NCBI RefSeq assembly: GCF_938045405.1
Contig: NZ_CALIMW010000057.1
Location: 1-64,000 of the forward strand
DNA: 64,000 bases
Source of the DNA: an uncultured Campylobacter sp.
Lineage (GTDB): Bacteria > Campylobacterota > Campylobacteria > Campylobacterales > Campylobacteraceae
Reading direction: 5' to 3'
Part shown: positions 36,039-43,650 of the stretch, in pieces
Layout: each line of letters starts with the position of its first letter
Numbering within the stretch: position 1 is the first letter of the stretch
Position numbers and translations under genes: made by a program
Notes under the pieces: model-generated
What the model was told of the DNA's origin: nothing
Databases searched by the model: none
What the model saw: the letters and a program-made list of their open reading frames with translations, nothing else

Positions 36039-36531
36039 TATAGCGCTTTCGGTATTTAAAGACGCTTGCTTTGCCGCTGCGGCGGGGCTGGGGTTTGCGT
36101 ATGCGTGCATGCCGCCAAAAAAGACGCTTATTTTCTCGGCGCTGCTTGCGGCAGTTGCGCATTCGTGCAGGTTTTTGCTGATTCAAAGCCAAATTTTCTC
36201 GATCGCCGCCGCGACGCTTTTTGCGTCGTTTCTGATCGGCGTTTTGGGGATGCTCTGCGCCAAGCGCCTCAAAGTGCCCGCAGAGATCATCGCCTTTCCC
36301 GCGCTGCTTCCGATGATCCCCGGCATCTACGCTTACAAGACGGTTTTAGCGCTGTTTTCTTATATCAAAGCCGCGGGCGCGCAGCAGAAGCTCGCCCACC
36401 TCATCTCGTTTTTCGACAACGCCCTCGCCACGGTCTCGATCTCGCTGGCGCTCGGCACGGGCGTTTCAATAACGCTGCTAATTTTCTACGAACAGTCCTT
36501 GATGATCACTCGAGGCGCAAGGAGCAAATAG
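36031..36531 (+). CDS. Threonine/serine exporter, C-terminal-type subunit (DUF3815)
   Basis: A 166-residue membrane protein with about five segments. It contains the family block PAEIIAFPALLPMIPGIYAYKTVLALFSY at about 80-108, which mirrors the IPG motif in its partner. It overlaps the upstream subunit gene by 8 bp, so the pair should form one transporter. Gene end is convergent with an unrelated AT-rich gene. Confidence 0.87.
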   Translation: MFDIALSVFKDACFAAAAGLGFAYACMPPKKTLIFSALLAAVAHSCRFLLIQSQIFSIAAATLFASFLIGVLGMLCAKRLKVPAEIIAFPALLPMIPGIYAYKTVLALFSYIKAAGAQQKLAHLISFFDNALATVSISLALGTGVSITLLIFYEQSLMITRGARSK

Positions 36532-36563
36532 CGCTAAATAAGAAATTTTAAGCAGGCGCGGCG

Positions 36564-36618
36564 GGTAAATTTAAATTTTATTATCTTCGCTAGCGAGGTA
36601 AAATTTTATAAATTTACC
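36564..36618. terminator. Inverted repeat between convergent genes
   Basis: GGTAAATTTAAATTTTA (36564-36580) pairs with the complement of a 20-base arm at 36599-36618 ending AAATTTACC, with one three-base bulge and an 18-base loop. It lies in the 126-bp gap between two convergent genes, so it may act as a two-way terminator. There is no clean T-tract. Both arms contain AAATTT. Confidence 0.4.
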
Positions 36619-36657
36619 GCTCTTGCCGCGAAGGTAAAATTTAGTTATATCTTTCAT

Positions 36658-37665
36658 TTATCGCTCATTATTCGATATTTGTTTTATTGTTTTCTCTTTT
36701 TCATCGTAGTAGTATCCCATATAACTCAAAAGCATATTTCTGTAGCCCAAGATATATTTAAAGCTCTTATCTATCAATATGATATAAAAATCATATGTTG
36801 CATAATTATCTCTATATTTGAAAGCTATTTTATTGAATGGGCGGCTAGTGTCTATATCGCTATTTTCATAAATTTTATAAGTCATGCAAAATTCTTCCAA
36901 ATTATTTTTAAAATTTCCATTTTCTTCACCATTAAGTAGTTTATATAAATTAAGAAATAATAAATTTATAGGGATTATGAGCGATGCTTCGATATTATTA
37001 ATATCTATATTTGGATCTTGTAGATCTATCTTATACTTATAAACTCCATAATTTATTATTGCTTTATTCATGTCGCTTTCGCTAGCAAAATATAGATTGT
37101 ATCTTAGATCCCCGTTTTCTAAAACCAAACTTTCCTTATCTTCCCAAGGATATACGACTTCGGTTTTAAAAATTTCTTTATCTATATAGGTCTCGGCATC
37201 TTGTATCGCCTTGCCGTTTCTACAAATTTTTGAGCCCAAATCCATAAGATAATCTAAATTTAGCCTTTTATCTATCTTGTAAAATTCGCATTTATCATCG
37301 GGGCGTTTATCCCCATGACATTTACTATGGACGCGTGTTAAATAATCTTTTAATTCTAGATCTTCAATATCTTCTTCGATGTGAAGATTTTTATATTTCA
37401 TTCGGATATCATCTATTTTTTTAGCGATTTTTTCTTTAGAAAAGTTTTCGCTTTCATGCATCTTTTTAAGCATACACTTTAACGCTCTATCTTTAAGCTG
37501 TATATCCGTAAGATTGCCATCTAGATCGCATACCCATTCATATGGATCGGTTTCAATTTTTTCGGCTGAATTTGGGTATTTATACTCCGCGATAATCGAA
37601 AGTATCGCGCACAAAGCGCATATTATTATGATGAAGACCAAGCACAGATAATATCTCGTTTTCAA
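36658..37665 (-). CDS. AT-rich orphan, membrane-anchored protein
   Basis: I do not recognise this 335-residue protein. It has one N-terminal hydrophobic segment (YYLCLVFIIIICALCAILSII) and an otherwise hydrophilic body rich in Lys, Asp, Asn and Ile, with six cysteines outside the anchor (WVCDLDG, LKCML, SKCHG, KCEFY, ICRNG, FCMTY) that could form disulphides in the periplasm. Its base composition is clearly more AT-rich than the flanking genes and its codons favour A/T endings, which suggests recent acquisition. ATG has AGGAG 9 bases upstream. No neighbour gives a functional hint. Confidence 0.72.
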   Translation of the reverse strand: MKTRYYLCLVFIIIICALCAILSIIAEYKYPNSAEKIETDPYEWVCDLDGNLTDIQLKDRALKCMLKKMHESENFSKEKIAKKIDDIRMKYKNLHIEEDIEDLELKDYLTRVHSKCHGDKRPDDKCEFYKIDKRLNLDYLMDLGSKICRNGKAIQDAETYIDKEIFKTEVVYPWEDKESLVLENGDLRYNLYFASESDMNKAIINYGVYKYKIDLQDPNIDINNIEASLIIPINLLFLNLYKLLNGEENGNFKNNLEEFCMTYKIYENSDIDTSRPFNKIAFKYRDNYATYDFYIILIDKSFKYILGYRNMLLSYMGYYYDEKEKTIKQISNNER

Positions 37666-37849
37666 ATTTCGCTCCTAAAATTTTCCGCAATATACCTCAC
37701 ATATACTTAATCTACGATAATTTTAGTATGCCTCAAATATCGTTAAATCAGGGCTTTTCTTGATCCGCTTCGGCAAATTTCATCTCAATGATTCGTAGAT
37801 ATTTGGCTCTCTTGCGCCGCTCGTCGCACCTCTATCGCCAAAGTAAAAT

Positions 37850-39010
37850 TTAGCCGAGCTTTTCTGACTTAAACGCCCTTTTTACCGTCATATAAAAGCC
37901 GCTAAAGATAAAAAGCGCCATACAAAGCGAGATGAACGACCATAAAATTTTACCCGCTAGCCCGAAAAAATAGCCCGTATGCAGCTGATAGTTCGCGTTT
38001 TTGACGTCATCTGCGGTGATGCCCTCCGCCTGCTTCTGCTCCGCGACCTTGCCCTCCTTTAGCTTCACGCTCACGCCTTTTGGACGCGCAGTGGCAGGCG
38101 CATCAGGCTCGTAGTATCTGATGCTCATCTTATCTCCGGCTGCGAGCATTAGGGTAAATTCTTTATACTCTATGCCACTTGATCTGAATATCTCATAAGC
38201 CCTCTGCGCGTCGCTAAATTTATACGTAGCGGGCTTTTTGCCCTCCTCTTTAGCAGGTGCGGCGGCGTGATCTTTAGAAGTGGCGGCTTTAGGTGCGCTA
38301 GCTTGCGGCAAATTTTGCGAACTTACGAAAAGCTTCATCACGGCATCGTTATACCAGCTATACGACCAGTTAAGCCCGGTTAAACAGATGAGCAGGTAAA
38401 TTATCGCGCTTAAAGAACCTAGGCTCGTGTGTAGATTGTAAAAAAGAGCGTATTTTTTGAGTTTAAAATTTGGCCTTATCGCCTCGATAAATTTACGCCT
38501 AAGCCTTGGGAAATACAGCCAGACGCCGCTTATTACGAGCAGTATCATCGCCACGGCGCTCGCGCCTACGATCTGTTTGCCGATCTCGCCCGCGGTTTTG
38601 TTGCCGCTTAGCGCTAGTCCTAAATTTCGGTGAAGCGACATCACCGTTAGCACAAAGCCCGTGCCGCGATCCTTGCCGATGATCTGCGCGGTGTATGGAT
38701 TGACCAGATACGCATCATTTCTGTTTGCGTAAATGACGAAGGCTTCGTCATCGCTTTTGGGCACGACGAGCCTTACGGGCTGCTTAGCGCCCGTTTGCTC
38801 GCTAAAGCTTTGCAGGATTTTCTCCACGCTTTGCATTTCGCCCGTTTTTTCGACCTTTTTAGAGCCCGCGTTTATTAGCGCCTCAAACTCGTGCTGATAC
38901 GATAAAATCGCACCCGTAACGCCAATGATAAGCAGCGGTATAGAAAAAACTATCGACAAAATAAGATGGACGTTAAACAAAATTTTATTGCGCTTCAAAA
39001 GCGAGCTCAT
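37850..39010 (-). CDS. PepSY-associated membrane protein (iron-uptake related)
   Basis: A 386-residue inner-membrane protein of the PepSY-TM family. Membrane segments are at about 13-35, 148-168, 190-215 and 353-378. The first PepSY-like periplasmic region follows the first segment, and VMSLHRNLGLAL and YNLHTSLGSLSA carry the conserved histidines that may bind haem. The C-terminal YQLHTGYFFGLAGKILW is also typical. Such proteins are thought to reduce ferric siderophores or haem at the inner membrane. A Fur-type operator overlaps its promoter, supporting an iron role. A homologue lies at 49130. Confidence 0.83.
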   Translation of the reverse strand: MSSLLKRNKILFNVHLILSIVFSIPLLIIGVTGAILSYQHEFEALINAGSKKVEKTGEMQSVEKILQSFSEQTGAKQPVRLVVPKSDDEAFVIYANRNDAYLVNPYTAQIIGKDRGTGFVLTVMSLHRNLGLALSGNKTAGEIGKQIVGASAVAMILLVISGVWLYFPRLRRKFIEAIRPNFKLKKYALFYNLHTSLGSLSAIIYLLICLTGLNWSYSWYNDAVMKLFVSSQNLPQASAPKAATSKDHAAAPAKEEGKKPATYKFSDAQRAYEIFRSSGIEYKEFTLMLAAGDKMSIRYYEPDAPATARPKGVSVKLKEGKVAEQKQAEGITADDVKNANYQLHTGYFFGLAGKILWSFISLCMALFIFSGFYMTVKRAFKSEKLG

Positions 39011-39059
39011 TGTAGATCCTTGCGAGATAAATTTAATCTTTATTTGATTGAGGTTCGCA

Positions 39060-39065
39060 ATTATA
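39060..39065 (-). promoter_or_regulatory. -10 element of the PepSY gene
   Basis: On the minus strand this reads TATAAT, a perfect consensus -10, preceded by GCACAA. It is about 50 bp upstream of the ATG at 39010. The Fur-type site begins 20 bp further upstream. Confidence 0.6.
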
Positions 39066-39084
39066 TTGTGCGATTTTAAATATT

Positions 39085-39102
39085 TAGATAATTATCATTA
39101 AG
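39085..39102 (-). promoter_or_regulatory. Fur-type operator
   Basis: The core GATAATTATCATT (39087-39099) matches the Fur box pattern of overlapping GATAAT/ATTATC hexamers. It covers the -35 region relative to the TATAAT at 39065-39060, where bound Fur-Fe would block RNA polymerase. It therefore predicts iron repression of the PepSY gene. Confidence 0.65.
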
Positions 39103-39309
39103 ATTTAGGATGCGAAATTTTAAGGCACGTTATGGCATCGCAAGAGCGCCTAGGCACGTCGCGTAATGTCATAAACTGCATATTTCAGAATATCAAAGCT
39201 AAAAATTTAATCCGCCTTTCGCGCGGCAAGATCACGCTAGCGAGATAAAATTCTAATCGCGATTTATAAAAAGCGCGCTTAGAATCTCGTAAATTTAGAA
39301 ATTTTGCGC

Positions 39310-39315
39310 TAAAAT
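39310..39315 (+). promoter_or_regulatory. Probable -10 element for the paralogous membrane-protein genes
   Basis: TAAAAT in the context TTTTGCGCTAAAATTG, 46 bp before the ATG at 39361. The upstream T-rich stretch and TGnnn context fit Campylobacter sigma-70 promoters. Confidence 0.4.
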
Positions 39316-39360
39316 TGCCAAAGACGCGAGCTTGCGTAATCCAAAAACAAGGTCATTATT

Positions 39361-40050
39361 ATGTCGCAAAGTATAGTCGAGTTTGCTACGATAATCCTTT
39401 ATGTTACGATAGGCTTTTGCCTTCTTGTTTCATTGCTTCAGACAAACAGATCGTATAAAACCGTCTATCGCGGGACATTATTTATCCCAACCGATCCGCT
39501 TTTAAAAATACCTATGTTTATAATATGCCTAAGCTTCGGTGTAGTCACTCTATCCAGCCCGCACGTAGCAAAACATAACGGCAATCCCATACCCTGCTTT
39601 TACACCCATGATAAAGTTTGCTCGCAAGAGTATAAAGCGGCGGGCATAAATTTAAGATGCTTCGAAGAAGGCGATCCCAGATGTGTGGATGGATATCTGC
39701 AAATAAGCGAGCCTAGACTAATACTCGGCAAAATCATATCTGTCTGCGCCATAATTTTTTCCTTTATCGTGCTAATTCAAAAAGGAATCAGAATAGATAA
39801 AAGCGGCATCTGCAAAGAATGGGAGGTTCTGCCGTTTAGGCATACGGAAAAGATATACTTTGATGAGATGAACTACGCCACATGGTTTATAAGAGGCGTA
39901 AAAATAATCAGCATACGAGGCAAAATTAGCGGCGTTAAATTCGGAGCGGGATTTTTATATGCACGAAGAGATATAGATTTTTTGCAAAATTTTATATTAG
40001 AAAAGCTAGCTGAAATTTCAAAAGCCGAAGCAGCCGAGCGAAACACTTGA
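39361..40050 (+). CDS. Membrane protein, paralogue A of a tandem pair
   Basis: A 229-residue protein with three hydrophobic segments (about 10-25, 48-66 and 128-148) and a cytoplasmic C-terminal part. It shares a block order with the next gene: SYKTVYRGTLFIP, then CFEEGDPRCVDGYLQ, then KGIRIDKSGICKEWEVLPFRHTEKI. The cysteine-rich loop (PCFYTH, KVCSQEY, RCFEEG, RCVDG) is longer here. No family is recognised. The last third resembles a PH-like or DUF-type cytoplasmic domain only loosely. Moderately AT-rich. The two genes are 42 bp apart and probably co-transcribed. Confidence 0.72.
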   Translation: MSQSIVEFATIILYVTIGFCLLVSLLQTNRSYKTVYRGTLFIPTDPLLKIPMFIICLSFGVVTLSSPHVAKHNGNPIPCFYTHDKVCSQEYKAAGINLRCFEEGDPRCVDGYLQISEPRLILGKIISVCAIIFSFIVLIQKGIRIDKSGICKEWEVLPFRHTEKIYFDEMNYATWFIRGVKIISIRGKISGVKFGAGFLYARRDIDFLQNFILEKLAEISKAEAAERNT

Positions 40051-40092
40051 GCTTAATTTAACGCTAAAAATATCTAAATTTAAGGCGGCGGC

Positions 40093-40719
40093 ATGATATT
40101 TTTATATTTGATATTCGGCATAAATCTTTTACTGTTTGGGCTTGCTATTTTAAAAAGCATGGTTTTTAAAAGCAAAGCCTCTTATAAAACCGTGCAAAAG
40201 GGCGCCTGGCTCATACCTCCTAGCCCCATAGCAAAAACTATGCTTATCGTGCTATTTTTATCCTGGGGTTCGTTGGTGGCGTTTGATGAGCCTTGGATAA
40301 AAACAACAAGAGGCGGAGGTAAAGTTGCATGCTTTGATGCAAACGACCCTTTATGCGTAGGCGGGTATATGCAAAGAGGCGGCGGCGAGACCGCACTCGT
40401 GATCGTAATGGGTCTTGCAATGATGTTAATTGCCATACTGCCGTTATCCGAAAAGGGCGTCATCATAGATAGCCGCACCGCAAGGAAAGAGTGGAGATTT
40501 TTATCGTTTAAATTTAGCACAAAGATCGATATAGAAAACGCCCTTACGGAGAAAGGGATGAGGGGCGAGATGCCGATTTTGATAGTAGAAGACGGGCAAA
40601 GCGGAAAAAATTTCACGCTCTCATTCCCATACGCACAGCAAGATATAAAATTTATTGAAGCAGAGATAAGAAAGAGGCGCTATAAGATGATAAAATCAAA
40701 AGAGGCAAGAGTCCCTTAA
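40093..40719 (+). CDS. Membrane protein, paralogue B of a tandem pair
   Basis: A 208-residue protein with three hydrophobic segments (about 3-18, 48-62 and 98-117). Shared blocks with the preceding gene: SYKTVQKGAWLIPPSP, CFDANDPLCVGGYMQ and KGVIIDSRTARKEWRFLSFKFSTKI. The CF...DP.CV.GY.Q loop, with two cysteines, looks like a periplasmic disulphide. Function unknown; a two-copy tandem suggests a duplicated gene whose copies form a complex or have diverged. AAGGCGG precedes the ATG. Confidence 0.72.
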   Translation: MIFLYLIFGINLLLFGLAILKSMVFKSKASYKTVQKGAWLIPPSPIAKTMLIVLFLSWGSLVAFDEPWIKTTRGGGKVACFDANDPLCVGGYMQRGGGETALVIVMGLAMMLIAILPLSEKGVIIDSRTARKEWRFLSFKFSTKIDIENALTEKGMRGEMPILIVEDGQSGKNFTLSFPYAQQDIKFIEAEIRKRRYKMIKSKEARVP

Positions 40720-40834
40720 ATCCGCGCTCAAAAAAACTATAAGCTTAAAAGGCGCGAATGAGCGCACAAACATAGAAATTCTAAAAAAAGACAAAGAGGG
40801 CGCGGGCGATTAAATTTTAAATTTAGCCACGCGC

Positions 40835-40940
40835 GAGCAATAGCTGTGAAAATTTATGACAAGTTGCGGCGAAGAGACGTAATGATCACGAGCAGTAGCT
40901 GCATTTATGACAAGCCGTAGCAAAGCGATGTAATGTTCGC
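40835..40940. repeat. Imperfect 55-bp tandem direct repeat
   Basis: Copy 1 (40835-40889) starts GAGCAATAGCTG, then TTTATGACAAG and GACGTAATG. Copy 2 (40890-40940) starts GAGCAGTAGCTG and repeats TTTATGACAAG and GATGTAATG with one 4-base deletion and several substitutions. They abut, so this is a diverged tandem duplication. Confidence 0.7.
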
Positions 40941-40945
40941 GCGGC

Positions 40946-40989
40946 CAAGCCCAACGCAAGCCCAACGCAAGCCCAACGCAAGCCCAAAA
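40946..40989. repeat. 11-bp tandem repeat, nearly four copies
   Basis: CAAGCCCAACG is repeated exactly at 40946, 40957 and 40968. The fourth copy at 40979 ends in AAAA in place of ACG plus the next base. It is intergenic, directly after the larger direct repeat. Confidence 0.85.
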
Positions 40990-41123
40990 AAGATGAGCCG
41001 AACGCTTAAAATTTAACTCGCGATTTTAAAATCCGAAATTCTAAATCGCTCCGCCTAAATTTAGCTTATTTTTTACATAAAATTCGTAAAATTACAATTT
41101 TTAATTTACAAAAAAGGATGCAG

Positions 41124-42017
41124 ATGAATAAAAGTTTGGAATTCAGAGCCGACATCGGAATGCTATTCGTTGCGATCGCTTTTGGGCTCGGGTATCTGCC
41201 CACCTCGCAGGCGCTTGCGAGCAACAACGTCTTCGTGCTGCTATTTTGGCGCTTTTTCGCCGCGAGCATCATCGCAGGCGCGATATTTTTCCCAAAGCTC
41301 AAAGCCATAACTTTGCGCGAGATCAAGCACGGCGCGGTGCTTAGCCTGTTTTTATTTGCGGGCTTTACGTCGCAGACCTTTGCCTTTAAATTTGCGCAAA
41401 GCTCCTCCGTGGCGTTCATCATCGGCCTAAACGTCGCGCTCGTACCCTTCATCGCCGCGGCGCTGTTTAGGCACAAAATTTACTCCTACGCCTACGCGGG
41501 CATCGCGCTTGCGATCGCTGGGCTCTACCTCATCGGCGACACGCAGCTAGGCCTGGGCAAGGGTGAAGCGCTGGCGCTAGTCTGCGCGTGCGCGTATTCG
41601 TTTCACATCGTGCTGACCAACCGCTTCGTGCAAAGCTGCGACGTAGCGGGCATCGCCTACGTACAGATCCTCTGCCTAAGCGCGCTTTGCTGCTTCGCGG
41701 CGATCTTTTTTGAAAGAGTCAGCATCGTGCCGGTGATGGATAAAAGCTTTTTCGTCGCGATGGCGGTGATCTGCCTGCTGGGAACGGTTTTTGGCTTTTT
41801 TGCGCAGGCCTTGATGCAAAAATACACGACGCCCGTCAAAACCGCTCTGTTTTTCACGCTCGAGCCCGTAACGGCGGGCATCATGGGCGTATTCGTGGGC
41901 GGCGAGAGGCTAAGCGTGATGCAAATTTTAGGCGCGGCGCTCATCCTATCTGGCGTTTTAATAAGTGAGATTGGAAGCTACCTCAGCGCAAAACGGAGCA
42001 GATCCGCAGGCGCTTGA
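41124..42017 (+). CDS. EamA/DMT-family transporter
   Basis: A 297-residue inner-membrane protein with ten predicted segments in two homologous EamA halves. Family features include LLFWRFFAASIIAGAIFFPKL in the first half, FAQSSSVAFIIGLNVALVPFIAAA after it, and FFTLEPVTAGIMGVFVGGERL in the second. The substrate may be a metabolite or amino acid but cannot be told from sequence. ATG 41124 is preferred because AAGGA lies five bases upstream; an ATG at 41118 overlaps that ribosome-binding site. Confidence 0.88.
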   Translation: MNKSLEFRADIGMLFVAIAFGLGYLPTSQALASNNVFVLLFWRFFAASIIAGAIFFPKLKAITLREIKHGAVLSLFLFAGFTSQTFAFKFAQSSSVAFIIGLNVALVPFIAAALFRHKIYSYAYAGIALAIAGLYLIGDTQLGLGKGEALALVCACAYSFHIVLTNRFVQSCDVAGIAYVQILCLSALCCFAAIFFERVSIVPVMDKSFFVAMAVICLLGTVFGFFAQALMQKYTTPVKTALFFTLEPVTAGIMGVFVGGERLSVMQILGAALILSGVLISEIGSYLSAKRSRSAGA

Positions 42018-42031
42018 TTTCGCGGCGGCGC

Positions 42032-42305
42032 AAATTCCATGCCACGTGGAATTTTGCGTCATAAAATTCCGTACCACATAAAATTTACACGCGAAATTCC
42101 GTGCCGTATAAAATTCTACGCCTTTAAAATTCCACAGCGAAATTCTGCGCCATGCAGAATTCTATGTCACGCCGAACTTTGCGGTGCCGTGCGCAAGGAT
42201 ACGTTAAAATTTCGTATTAAATTTACCCAGCAGAGGCGTGCGGCGAAGCTTTAGCAATAAAATTTCATTGCTTAAGCGATACAATAGTAAAATAATGAAA
42301 TTTTA
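42032..42305. repeat. Intergenic quasi-periodic RAATTY array
   Basis: RAATTY cores start at 42032, 42049, 42064, 42081, 42094, 42111, 42127, 42140 and 42157, then a one-mismatch copy at 42174 and cores at 42207 and 42219. The first ten steps are 17, 15, 17, 13, 17, 16, 13, 17 and 17 bp, so the array has a loose period near 16 bp and, unlike arrays in genes, no three-base phasing. Linkers are GC-rich (for example CGTGCCGTAT). It fills the gap between the EamA gene and the VWA gene and its end overlaps the promoter of the latter. Confidence 0.88.
42280..42285 (+). promoter_or_regulatory. Probable -10 element for the VWA-protein gene
   Basis: TACAAT in the context AAGCGATACAATAG lies 35 bp before the ATG at 42320, immediately after the RAATTY array. 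Confidence 0.4.
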
Positions 42306-42319
42306 ACAAAGGAGCCCCT

Positions 42320-43033
42320 ATGAAAAAAATCATCCTTCTTGTTGCCGCGCTTGCGGGCATATTGTTTGCCAAAAGCGTAGAGCTCGCCACGCCGCCCGAT
42401 CATAAAGACGGCGTAAATCACCTGGAATTGGTGCTGATCCTAGATAAATCGGGCTCGATGAGCGGGCTTGAGAGCGATACGATCGGCGGATTTAACTCGA
42501 TGATAGAAAAGGAGCGCAAAGAGGGGATCGACGCTAGCGTCACGACCGTGCTTTTCGATACGAAATTTAATGTCATCCATGATCGCACGCCGCTTAAGAA
42601 GGTCGAAAACCTAACGTCCAAAGAGTACTACGCCGGCGGCAATACCGCGCTACTAGATGCGATCGGCAGCACGATAGCGCGTATCGAGCGAGTACCCGAC
42701 ATCTATGCCAAAAACAATCGCGTGCTTTTCGTCATCATCACCGACGGGATGGAGAACTCAAGCCGCGAATACTCCAAAGCGCAGATTAAGAAGATGATTA
42801 GCGACAAGCAGGAAAAATACGACTGGGAGTTTATCTTTTTGGGCGCTAATATCGACGCCGCGAGTGAGGCGCAAAGCATCGGCATCAAAAGCGAAAATGC
42901 CCTAAAATACGAGAATTCCAAAGAGGGTGTAAGTAAAAATTTCGAAGCGGCAGCCGAGATATCCAAAGACGTAGCGACCGACAATAAAGCAAACTCAAAG
43001 TGGCGCGACAAGGTGCTTCAGGACAAAAAATAG
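42320..43033 (+). CDS. Secreted von Willebrand factor type A domain protein
   Basis: A 237-residue protein with a Sec signal peptide (KKIILLVAALAGILFAKS), then one VWA domain. The metal-binding MIDAS is complete: DKSGSMSG at about residues 41-48, the threonine in the AGGNTALLDAIG block near 106-117 and the aspartate in VIITDGMENSS near 140-150. VWA domains bind partner proteins through a metal ion, so a periplasmic binding role is likely; the partner is unknown. AAAGGAG precedes the ATG. The gene stands alone, and no MoxR-type ATPase or Bat gene lies nearby. Confidence 0.82.
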   Translation: MKKIILLVAALAGILFAKSVELATPPDHKDGVNHLELVLILDKSGSMSGLESDTIGGFNSMIEKERKEGIDASVTTVLFDTKFNVIHDRTPLKKVENLTSKEYYAGGNTALLDAIGSTIARIERVPDIYAKNNRVLFVIITDGMENSSREYSKAQIKKMISDKQEKYDWEFIFLGANIDAASEAQSIGIKSENALKYENSKEGVSKNFEAAAEISKDVATDNKANSKWRDKVLQDKK

Positions 43034-43650
43034 AAAATCACAAAGAGAGGCGCACCAGAAATGAAGTATCGCTGCTAAACGAGCGGCGGTGTGAAAATAG
43101 GCGGCGATGTGCAGCGCGCGGCGCAAAACGAGCTTTAGCAAAAAACGCGGGCGACGGCACGGAAACAGAGACAACAGCGCAAAACGGCTAGTGCGTCGGA
43201 TCGCTTGCCGAAAAATTTAACGCGAATATGCGCCGCAAGAAAAATAGACGCGCTAGGAATAAAACGGCGTGAAGCGGAGCTGAAAACTCCGTGAGCCTAG
43301 CGGTACGGCGCGCATATTGATTTTTACTCGGCGCATTTTAAAATTTTATTTTGACTTTTTCATGCGGCGCGCGGTATTGCTTTTGCCTGCGCTGCTTTGT
43401 GCGGCAAGGAAACGCAAATCTACTCGCCAAATTCAGACGCTTCGCGAAGGGCACCGATTTACACGGCGCGCAAACTGCATTTCGCAGACGAAGCTAAATT
43501 TACGACGCGCAAATTCCGCTTTCGCAGGCGGCACGTAAATTTCGCCCTTTGCAAGTCGCGCTAAATTTTAAAATTTAGGCGCTACAAAACTAGCGCAGCT
43601 ACCAAGCTCGGCTGAATTAAAATTTCGTAAATTTAAAGAGGAGGGAGCTT
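43034..43650. other. 617-bp gene-free spacer
   Basis: GC-rich with no convincing gene. A frame near 43358-43538 starts MRRAVLLLPALLCAARKR, reminiscent of a signal peptide, but what follows is not protein-like and no ribosome-binding site is present. RAATTY words cluster near the right end (43490-43640). GGAGGG lies just before the next ATG. Confidence 0.5.

Larger units (their letters stand above)
39011..39360. other. Divergent intergenic region with iron-regulated promoter
   Basis: The left part (39011-39102) holds the leader, -10 box and Fur-type operator of the PepSY gene. The right part holds a probable -10 for the small membrane-protein pair. The middle, 39110-39300, contains five or so RAATTY-like AT-rich words but nothing else I can identify. 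Confidence 0.6.
40720..41123. other. 400-bp spacer with short direct repeats
   Basis: No coding frame is convincing. It contains an imperfect direct repeat of about 55 bp (40835-40940) and an 11-bp tandem repeat (40946-40989), given separately. The last 100 bp are AT-rich and should hold the promoter of the EamA gene. Confidence 0.55.

Noticed and set aside
36550..36660. Transposon ends or attachment site at the inverted repeat before the AT-rich orphan
   Set aside because: No matching repeat is seen on the other side of the orphan and no integrase or transposase gene is near; a terminator-like role is simpler.
42018..42319. Possible CRISPR array because of the regular spacing
   Set aside because: Only six bases are conserved per unit and the period is near 16 bp. 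CRISPR repeats are 23 bases or more, separated by spacers of similar length.
43317..43538. Small gene with a signal-peptide-like start
   Set aside because: No ribosome-binding site and a basic, unstructured remainder; likely chance in GC-rich spacer DNA.
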